Positions 57,456-64,000 of a DNA stretch of 64,000 nt are shown in pieces; within the stretch, counting starts at the first letter, position 1, and every line of letters begins with the position of its first letter. Location of the stretch: contig JAKVCV010000020.1 in the NCBI GenBank assembly GCA_022448945.1, positions 22,077-86,076 of the forward strand. The letters are read 5' to 3'. A model generated the notes under the pieces. The model had not been told where the DNA came from and did not search any database. It worked only from the letters and a program-made list of their open reading frames with translations. Position numbers and translations under genes: made by a program. The DNA comes from Saprospiraceae bacterium (GTDB lineage: Bacteria; Bacteroidota; Bacteroidia; Chitinophagales; Saprospiraceae).

Positions 57456-59042
57456 TTAATCTATAAATCTATCAGACAATTCCTTAGCAAGGTCTTCAAC
57501 CTTTTCCAAGTCTGCTTTATCATATTTTCCATTACGGAAACTTGTTAAAACATCAGGATGGCGTTCATCCATTTTAGCTAAGAAAGCAATTTCAAATTCA
57601 TTTACTTTTTCTACAGGCACATTTTGTAATAATCCTTTAGTACCTAAATAAATTATGGCTACTTGTTTCTCTACTGTTACTGGAGAATACTGAGCCTGTT
57701 TAAGCACCTCAACATTTCTTGCACCCTTATCAAGGACAGCCTTAGTTGCAGCATCAAGATCAGAACCAAATTTAGAAAATGCTTCAAGTTCACGATATTG
57801 TGCCTGATCAAGTTTTAATGTTCCTGCCACTTTTTTCATTGGTTTAATTTGTGCAGAACCTCCAACACGAGAAACTGAAATACCAACATTAATAGCAGGA
57901 CGAATACCTGAGTTAAATAAATTAGACTCAAGGAAAATCTGCCCATCAGTAATCGAAATTACATTAGTAGGAATATAAGCAGATACATCTCCAGCCTGAG
58001 TTTCTATAATAGGTAAAGCTGTCAAAGAGCCACCACCTTTAATTAAACCCGCTTCCTTAAGAGAAGGAGGAAGATCATTCATGTCATTTGCAATATCGTC
58101 ATTTGCATTCACTTTAGCAGCACGCTCCAACAAACGAGAGTGCAAATAAAATACATCTCCAGGATATGCCTCACGTCCTGGAGGACGACGAAGAAGTAAA
58201 GAAACCTCTCTATATGCGACTGCCTGTTTAGACAAATCATCGTAAATAATTAATGCAGGACGGCCTGTATCACGGAAATATTCTCCAATTGCAGCACCAG
58301 AAAAAGGAGCATAAAATTGAAGCGGAGCAGGGTCAGAAGCCGAAGCTACTACGATTGTTGTATATGCCATTGCACCCTTTTTCTCAAGCGTCTGAGCAAT
58401 TTGAGCTACAGTTGAAGCTTTTTGGCCAATTGCTACATAAACACAATATACTGCTTCACCATTATCATAAAATTCTTTTTGATTCAAAATGGTATCGATT
58501 GCAATAGCAGTTTTACCTGTTTGGCGATCTCCAATAATCAACTCACGCTGACCTCTACCAATTGGAATCATAGAATCAATCGCTTTGATACCTGTCTGTA
58601 AAGGTTCACTTACTGGTTGACGATAAATAACACCTGGGGCTTTCCGCTCAAGAGGCATGGAATATGTTTCACCTGAAATCTCACCTTTGCCATCAACTGG
58701 CATGCCCAACGTATTTACTACACGGCCGAGAATTCCCTCTCCTACCTGAATAGATGCAACCTCACCTGTACGTTTTACGTTATCACCTTCTTTAATCGTT
58801 TCAGAAGCCCCCATTAGTACCAAACCAACGTTATCTTCTTCAAGGTTAAGTGCTATAGCCTGAGTTCCGTTGTCAAATTCTACCAACTCTCCTGACATTA
58901 CATTTGTCAGACCATATACACGGGCGATTCCATCACCCACTTCTAAAACTGTTCCTTGTTCTTCTAATTTAGACTGTGTGTCAAATCCGCTTATTTGTTC
59001 TTTCAAGATAGCAGATATCTCATCTGGTTTTACCTTAGCCAT
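57456..59042 (-). CDS. atpA: ATP synthase alpha subunit
   Basis: 528 residues, standard alpha length. Walker [12 protein letters not shown], the [10 protein letters not shown] preceding it, and the arginine-finger region [12 protein letters not shown] are intact. Non-catalytic nucleotide-binding subunit of F1. Two bases after the atpH stop. Confidence 0.97.
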   Translation of the reverse strand: MAKVKPDEISAILKEQISGFDTQSKLEEQGTVLEVGDGIARVYGLTNVMSGELVEFDNGTQAIALNLEEDNVGLVLMGASETIKEGDNVKRTGEVASIQVGEGILGRVVNTLGMPVDGKGEISGETYSMPLERKAPGVIYRQPVSEPLQTGIKAIDSMIPIGRGQRELIIGDRQTGKTAIAIDTILNQKEFYDNGEAVYCVYVAIGQKASTVAQIAQTLEKKGAMAYTTIVVASASDPAPLQFYAPFSGAAIGEYFRDTGRPALIIYDDLSKQAVAYREVSLLLRRPPGREAYPGDVFYLHSRLLERAAKVNANDDIANDMNDLPPSLKEAGLIKGGGSLTALPIIETQAGDVSAYIPTNVISITDGQIFLESNLFNSGIRPAINVGISVSRVGGSAQIKPMKKVAGTLKLDQAQYRELEAFSKFGSDLDAATKAVLDKGARNVEVLKQAQYSPVTVEKQVAIIYLGTKGLLQNVPVEKVNEFEIAFLAKMDERHPDVLTSFRNGKYDKADLEKVEDLAKELSDRFID

Positions 59043-59044
59043 TA

Positions 59045-59602
59045 TTAAATATTTTTGATATAAAGATTTTCACTAAATTTCTTACTCATTTGTTCCAATT
59101 TATGTCCTAAACTGGCATTATAAACCTGTCCATCAAATTCAAGAATGAATCCACCGATAATAGAAGGTTTGATTTCTTTAACTAGTTCTACTTTTTCCTC
59201 AAGTAAACCTTTCGATTTAAATGTGCTCAAAAGTTCATTTATTGTATTATCACTTAATTCTACTGCAGATACAAGCCTTACAACCGATACATGGTTTTCT
59301 TTGTTGTACATAAGGTGAAAAGACCGGCAAAAATCACCAATAAAAGCTTCACGTTTATGATTTGCCATAACATTAAAAGTCTGTAGTAAACCAGCGTCAT
59401 ATTCGGCAAAAATAGCAGCTATAACTTCTTTCTTTTTACTAATTGAAATGACGGGGCTTTTCAAAAAAGAATTAAATTCTTCATGCTTGACAACATCCCA
59501 AGCATTCATCACATCGTCATGAACACTATCTAATTTCCCGTCTGATTTTGATAATTCAAAAAGGGACCTCGCATATCTTGAAACTACTCTTAAAATTGAC
59601 AT
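59045..59602 (-). CDS. atpH: ATP synthase delta subunit
   Basis: 185 residues. N-terminal [20 protein letters not shown] and the late [20 protein letters not shown] are OSCP/delta hallmarks. It links F1 to the peripheral stalk. Between atpF and atpA in the operon. Confidence 0.94.
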   Translation of the reverse strand: MSILRVVSRYARSLFELSKSDGKLDSVHDDVMNAWDVVKHEEFNSFLKSPVISISKKKEVIAAIFAEYDAGLLQTFNVMANHKREAFIGDFCRSFHLMYNKENHVSVVRLVSAVELSDNTINELLSTFKSKGLLEEKVELVKEIKPSIIGGFILEFDGQVYNASLGHKLEQMSKKFSENLYIKNI

Positions 59603-59654
59603 AGTTGTTGTTTTGAATAATGCTTATGAATATTATTGACAAGCATTTCTATTA

Positions 59655-60170
59655 TTATGCTACCAATTCCTGATCCTGTAATTCTGCAATCTGTGCTTTT
59701 ACAAAATCTTCATGATTTCCTTCCAGTTCTCTTTGCAGAAGTTTTTTTGCAATTTCCAATGAAGACTGACCAATCTGATTTTGTATATTCAGTTCCATTT
59801 CTTTCATTCGATTTGCCTTGTCTAGTTCTGCTGCTTCAAGGATGTTTTTTTCTCTTTCTTTTCCTCGAGCTTCTCCTTGTGCAATTTTTGTTTTCTTGAT
59901 CGCTTCAGCTTCTCTGATTATTTCAAGCCCTTTTTGTTCAGCTTCTTTTAGCATAGCTTCTTTTTCACTTTCTAAACCAGCTAAGGCTGCTTCGGCTTTT
60001 TTTGCTTTAGTCAAAGAACCATCTATAAAATTTTCACGGTTTTCTAAAGCTTCTGCAATGTTTTTAAAAAATCTACTAAGAAAAACCCAGACTAAAATAA
60101 AAATCAAACTAGTCCAAAAAATAAGTCCAAAGCTGGGATTTAATACAGAAAATTCTACTAAAAAGAACAT
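59655..60170 (-). CDS. atpF: ATP synthase b subunit
   Basis: 171 residues. N-terminal membrane segment about 12-32 (FGLIFWTSLIFILVWVFLSRFF), then a long charged helix. Forms the peripheral stalk. It starts 131 bases after the hairpin downstream of atpE. Confidence 0.95.
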   Translation of the reverse strand: MFFLVEFSVLNPSFGLIFWTSLIFILVWVFLSRFFKNIAEALENRENFIDGSLTKAKKAEAALAGLESEKEAMLKEAEQKGLEIIREAEAIKKTKIAQGEARGKEREKNILEAAELDKANRMKEMELNIQNQIGQSSLEIAKKLLQRELEGNHEDFVKAQIAELQDQELVA

Positions 60171-60300
60171 AATATTTATGTTTAAATTTGTATTTTATTA
60201 ATTGTTATCCTTAACGTAAACTACCTAAAATATTTTTATACATAATGAATAAATCAGAAATACTAATTTATTTAATCTGCTAAAAATTAATTTAAATTTG

Positions 60301-60333
60301 TATAAGTTGATAGCCAATCGCTACCAACTTATA
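60301..60333 (-). promoter_or_regulatory. Intercistronic hairpin 3' of atpE
   Basis: Arms TATAAGTTGATAGC / GCTACCAACTTATA on plus. In the minus transcript all 14 pairs form, with one G-U wobble and a 5-base loop; on plus that pair is an A-C mismatch, so the fold is specific to the operon mRNA. It lies 31 bases after the atpE stop and 131 before atpF. No T-run follows directly, so it is more likely a stability or attenuation element than a full terminator. Confidence 0.65.
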
Positions 60334-60363
60334 CTACAAATAATCGTTTTCTTGATGCTTACT

Positions 60364-60588
<225 letters not shown>

Positions 60589-60619
60589 TTAAATAGTTTA
60601 AAAAAAATTAATATTATAA

Positions 60620-60642
60620 ACTTTAGGATTAAATACTAAAGT
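60620..60642 (-). promoter_or_regulatory. Hairpin 5' of atpE
   Basis: Stem ACTTTAG / CTAAAGT with a 9-base loop, 44 bases before the atpE start and 22 after the atpB stop. In the minus transcript a T-rich run follows. May be a weak attenuator or a processing site between atpB and atpE. Confidence 0.45.
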
Positions 60643-60663
60643 CTGTTTCACTTTTATATTTTT

Positions 60664-61872
60664 CTAATGTGCTTCTTCATGATGATGTTCCTCAAGGGCA
60701 GTACCAATATAAATAGCTGCCAACAATGCAAAAACAAAAGCTTGAAGAAAAGCAATAAACAATTCCATCAAGTTTAATGCAAATGTAAAAGGTAAAGCAA
60801 AGCCTATAGCAACACCTGCTCCTGCAGTACCAAACGACATATTAAAAAAGAAAATCAAACTAACCAAGCTCAAAATAACAATATGCCCGGCAGTAATATT
60901 TGCAAAAAGTCGAATAAATAAAGTAGCCGGTTTGATGAACATCCCCATAACTTCTATAATAGTCATAACAGGTTTAATTGCAACAGGAACTCCCGGCATC
61001 CAAAAAATATGTTGCCAATAATCTTTCTTTCCATTTATTGTTACCAAAACAAATACAAACATTGCTAAAACAAAAGTAACACCTATGTTACCTGTAATAT
61101 TTGCTGAACCAGGAAAGAAAGGTATTAAACCTAGTAAATTACAAAAGAGAATAAAAAAGAATAAACACATTATAAAGGGGAAAAACTTCTTCCATTTCTC
61201 TCCAATTGCTGGTTTAACAACATCATCTCTCATAAATAGAATTAGTGGCTCCATCAATGATTGAAGTCCTTTAGGTGCTTGATTTTCGCGCTTAGTATAA
61301 GCCTTTGATATCTTAGAAAACACGAAAAGTAGCATAAGAAAAACCAATAACATCGAGAATATATTCTTTGTAATTGAAAAGTCATACCAAGAAGCTGACA
61401 TTGATTGTAATGCTTTACTTGGTTCTAACTCATATGTTGTATCACCGTATTTAACCAAGGTTACATGTTCTTCATTTTTCGAAGATTCATGCGAAGAATC
61501 GCTATGTATATGTTCATTTGAATGGTGATCATCAGCGGCATGCACAAAAGAAACAGCTACTGTTCCTTTAGGAAAATCATCACCGATTATTTTTTTCAGT
61601 ACACCATGATCAAGAACATAACCATCTACAGCCATGTGTCCATGTTCAAAACTACTAGAAAGTGTAAACATTAAACCATCTTCTGACCAAGCGATACATG
61701 GCAATGGAATTGAAAAGTCTCCTACGATATGAAATTCATTGGCATCACAAATATGATGAATCATTACGTCAACCGGGTTCTCTTCATCTGCTCCTTCAGT
61801 TGGCTCTGTAGCAAAGGCTGTAAATGTACAACCAAAAAACAAAAATGCAAGTAAAAAAAGTGTGCTTTTCAA
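60664..61872 (-). CDS. atpB: ATP synthase a subunit with signal peptide and His-rich extension
   Basis: 402 residues when started at TTG 61872, giving signal peptide MKSTLFLLAFLFFGCTFTAFA. The frame extends to a TTG at 61932, but a TATCTTTG box (61930-61937) covers that codon, so the shorter start fits better. No ATG starts the frame. An N-terminal periplasmic extension of about 150 residues, with a His-rich stretch (HAADDHHSNEHIHSDSSHE), is followed by the a-subunit core; the essential arginine is Arg321 in LFIRLFANITAGH. Also a His-rich C-terminus (EEHHHEEAH). First gene of the operon. Confidence 0.93.
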   Translation of the reverse strand: MKSTLFLLAFLFFGCTFTAFATEPTEGADEENPVDVMIHHICDANEFHIVGDFSIPLPCIAWSEDGLMFTLSSSFEHGHMAVDGYVLDHGVLKKIIGDDFPKGTVAVSFVHAADDHHSNEHIHSDSSHESSKNEEHVTLVKYGDTTYELEPSKALQSMSASWYDFSITKNIFSMLLVFLMLLFVFSKISKAYTKRENQAPKGLQSLMEPLILFMRDDVVKPAIGEKWKKFFPFIMCLFFFILFCNLLGLIPFFPGSANITGNIGVTFVLAMFVFVLVTINGKKDYWQHIFWMPGVPVAIKPVMTIIEVMGMFIKPATLFIRLFANITAGHIVILSLVSLIFFFNMSFGTAGAGVAIGFALPFTFALNLMELFIAFLQAFVFALLAAIYIGTALEEHHHEEAH

Positions 61873-62285
61873 AGTCTTAATTTTGTTAATTTTTATAAGA
61901 AACAACAAACAATTTCCTGTTTTCAAGGGCAAAGATATGCTTTTATTTAGTAATTAAAAATATCCTTTAGTTTTTTTTGCTACCAAACAATAGGTTTTTT
62001 ATTCGTGAATGATTCTTGTTAGTTTTATCATATTATTTAGCTTAGTTTATATTAAAACCAATCCCCATGCAACATATAAATAAATCAAATAGAAAATAGG
62101 TCTCAGATATATGTTAAATTACTTTGATTTCTGATTTTTTTTTGTATATTTAGTAAGAGGGGATTTACTACTTAACTATTATTCTTTATACCTTTTTAAA
62201 CCAAAAACTTAAATCCCTGCCTTTTTGTACATTCATAATCAATACAATAGGTTAACCAATAAATTGTTAATCAAACAATATACTT
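61873..62285. other. 413-base stretch between the atp operon and the DUF5723 gene
   Basis: Divergent leader. Holds the candidate atp promoter (61930-61937). T-rich stretch near 62135-62150 may be part of the promoter of the DUF5723 gene. Nothing else recognised. Confidence 0.5.
61930..61937 (-). promoter_or_regulatory. Candidate -7 box for the atp operon
   Basis: Minus strand TATCTTTG matches TAnnTTTG, 58 bases before the proposed TTG start of atpB. No clear -33 TTTG. Confidence 0.45.
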
Positions 62286-64000
62286 ATGCACAGTAAAACA
62301 TTTCTTTTGCTATTACTCCCCTTTTGCCTTTTCTTTACAAATCCTTTACTATCTCAGCAATACCAAGGATTCAATTCCAGCAACTTTAGTGGTATTACCG
62401 GAATTTATGAAAATCCAGCAAATCTAGGAGATAACAGGTATATTTTTGATTTGAATTTTTTAAGTGGAGATTTCAACCTAAATAATAATTATATTGCTTT
62501 CTCTACCGAATTACTATCAACAAAAGACAACCCAATAGCAGACTCTACCTATTGGGGAGATTTCCAAGGTTTTAGAAACGATCATTTCTTTGAAAAACCT
62601 ATATCGAACCTTACCCAAACTAGAATATATCAATCTTTAAATCTCCAAGGACCATCTGTAATGTTTTCAATCGGAAAACATGGGTTTGCAATCACAACAG
62701 GAATAAGAGAATATACGCATATAGACAACCTGGAGCCAAATACAGCTGACTTTATTTTGTCCGAACTCGAAGACCAAAATAACTGGAATGTAAATTTAGA
62801 CAACCAAAAACTAAATATTTCAACAGCTGCCTGGGCAGAAATAGGAATAGGATATGGCACTCAAATTATTAATACTGGAGAACATTTTTTAAAGGGTGGA
62901 GTTCATTTAAAAGCATTGATAGCAATGTACAGTGCCTATTTCTATGCTGATGATTTAATTGTTAATTTCAAAAATAACGATACACTCAGAGTACGACTTT
63001 CTGATATTCGCTTTGGTTACAGTAATAATATTCAAGATAAACTATTGGAAGAAACGTTCAGCAACTTCAATAATTTTATCAACCGTGCTAGTTTTTCAGC
63101 TGATTTTGGGTTTGTATATGAATGGAGACCTAAACATGCAGAATATAGACATCCATACAAAGAAGGAAAAGAATTACATAACAAAAACAAATACAAACTC
63201 AAAGTTGGGTTTTCTGTTGCAGACATCGGGGGATTAACGTTTGACAGAGGTGTATATGCAGGTGAATTTGAAGGGCTCACCACTGGGGAGTGGGATTTGG
63301 ATACTTTTGCAAGTGCATTACAAGGGGTTCCTACTTTTGGAGAACTAATGAATGATACTTTTAATATGACCACCAATCGTGATCCCTATACACTTAGGTT
63401 GCCAACAACAATCGGGCTACAATTAGACTATAATATTTGGCGAGGATTTTATGTTAATTTATCTGCTCGGTTTGCAGCAGATCAAGAAGATTCTCCATTA
63501 AAAATGCATGCTCTTAATACATTTACACTGACACCTCGATTCGAAATGCATCAGATCGATATTGGTGTACCTGTTACAATTGATGGTTTTACTAATATTA
63601 CAGCAGGCTTATACGTTAGATTAGGGCCCCTATTTGTCGGTTCAACTAATATATGGAATATTATTGCCGGCCCCAGTGTTAGGGGAATTAACCTATACGG
63701 AGGTTTAAAAGTCCCTATCACTTACTCTCACCCACGTAAACCAAAAGAACATAATGTTCACAACCTTACTAAAAAAGAAGAAAAAAATACACAACCTGAC
63801 ACAGCTGATATTGTAATAAGCAAAGAAAAAATCGAACAACAGGCAGAAGCAGACAAAGAATATGCTAATGATCAGGAAAAACGTAACGAAGAAAAAGAAA
63901 ATGCTGAACCTGAACCAACACCCGAACCTGAACCAACTCCTGAACCTGAACCAACTCCAGAACCTGAACCAACTCCTGAACCTGAACAAAATCCTGAACC
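62286..64000 (+). CDS. DUF5723-type outer-membrane protein with a Pro-Glu repeat tail (3' end outside the window)
   Basis: Frame runs from the ATG at 62286 to the window end without a stop: 571 codons, partial. Signal peptide MHSKTFLLLLLPFCLFFTNPLLSQQ, then a DUF5723-like barrel with FSGITGIYENPANLGDNRY at the N-terminus, which is the family hallmark, and KVGFSVADIGGLTFDRG later. The barrel ends about residue 490 and is followed by a charged linker and a PEPEPT repeat. In similar proteins such tails lead to an OmpA-type domain; whether one follows is outside the window. Predicted outer-membrane protein. Confidence 0.87.
   Translation, partial: MHSKTFLLLLLPFCLFFTNPLLSQQYQGFNSSNFSGITGIYENPANLGDNRYIFDLNFLSGDFNLNNNYIAFSTELLSTKDNPIADSTYWGDFQGFRNDHFFEKPISNLTQTRIYQSLNLQGPSVMFSIGKHGFAITTGIREYTHIDNLEPNTADFILSELEDQNNWNVNLDNQKLNISTAAWAEIGIGYGTQIINTGEHFLKGGVHLKALIAMYSAYFYADDLIVNFKNNDTLRVRLSDIRFGYSNNIQDKLLEETFSNFNNFINRASFSADFGFVYEWRPKHAEYRHPYKEGKELHNKNKYKLKVGFSVADIGGLTFDRGVYAGEFEGLTTGEWDLDTFASALQGVPTFGELMNDTFNMTTNRDPYTLRLPTTIGLQLDYNIWRGFYVNLSARFAADQEDSPLKMHALNTFTLTPRFEMHQIDIGVPVTIDGFTNITAGLYVRLGPLFVGSTNIWNIIAGPSVRGINLYGGLKVPITYSHPRKPKEHNVHNLTKKEEKNTQPDTADIVISKEKIEQQAEADKEYANDQEKRNEEKENAEPEPTPEPEPTPEPEPTPEPEPTPEPEQNPE
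63905..64000 (+). repeat. 18-bp tandem repeat encoding Glu-Pro-Glu-Pro-Thr-Pro
   Basis: About five copies of an 18-base unit of the type CCTGAACCTGAACCAACT, with slight changes, run into the window end. It encodes a Pro-Glu-rich linker. The copy number may vary between strains. Confidence 0.85.

Noticed and set aside
58253..58507. Plus-strand frame inside atpA
   Set aside because: Antisense shadow of a highly conserved gene; low-complexity translation (rich in Gln, His, Leu).

Overview
This is an AT-rich chromosomal segment from a member of the Bacteroidota, probably a free-living aerobic member of the Saprospiria/Cytophagia type; the class is an inference, the phylum is well supported. Evidence for the phylum: a T9SS C-terminal sorting domain, four TonB-dependent receptors (TBDTs) with carboxypeptidase-like N-terminal domains, DUF6089, DUF5723, BT_3928 and DUF1599 type proteins, the split F-type ATP synthase operon (atpB-E-F-H-A-G here, no atpD/atpC), lack of Shine-Dalgarno sites, several TTG starts, and TAnnTTTG-like -7 boxes. 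No phage, insertion sequence, transposase, integrase or CRISPR array was seen. One tRNA (Ser, GGA) is present.

Layout. 1-4.1 kb: truncated unknown gene, a beta-barrel-like protein, a propeller-like lipoprotein and a secreted alpha/beta hydrolase. 4.3-9.5 kb: an orphan YegI-like membrane kinase with a coiled-coil tail, gdhA, an SH3-like secreted protein and a zinc-ribbon Nudix hydrolase. 9.7-20 kb: a TBDT with a CxxC in its plug, a sodium:solute symporter, a cupin, a T9SS cargo protein, rlpA, a small lipoprotein and a FecA-like TBDT. 20.4-26.8 kb: DUF6089 protein, two perfect intergenic hairpins, an NlpC/P60 lipoprotein whose 3' end is tandemly duplicated, an esterase, then a probable heavy-metal (copper-type) uptake locus: a Cys-rich exported protein followed by a TBDT fused to a C-terminal HMA domain. 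27-31.4 kb: an OmpA-domain protein with a long unknown tail and another TBDT. 32-36 kb: a di-iron sterol-desaturase-family enzyme, an unknown membrane protein, a TetR regulator and a PaaE-like ferredoxin reductase, which may together form an oxygen-dependent lipid modification system. 36-45 kb: housekeeping-type genes (BT_3928, DUF1599, xseB, SUI1/YciH, rbfA, LolE-like permease) around a secreted WD40-caspase protein. 45.5-51 kb: GT2 glycosyltransferase, WecD-like acetyltransferase, WecE-like aminotransferase, then YfhO. 51-53.6 kb: an ExbB-X-ExbD-ExbD operon that could energise the TBDTs. 53.7-56.3 kb: tRNA-Ser, a membrane protein, an HSDL2-like SDR and a lipoprotein. 56.5-61.9 kb: the atp operon, in which atpE is flanked by RNA hairpins. 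62.3 kb to the edge: a DUF5723 protein with a Pro-Glu repeat tail, cut off by the window end.

The most interesting items are the TBDT-HMA fusion with its Cys-rich partner, the secreted WD40-caspase, the desaturase/TetR/reductase neighbourhood, the hairpins around atpE, and the decayed tandem NlpC/P60 3' copy.
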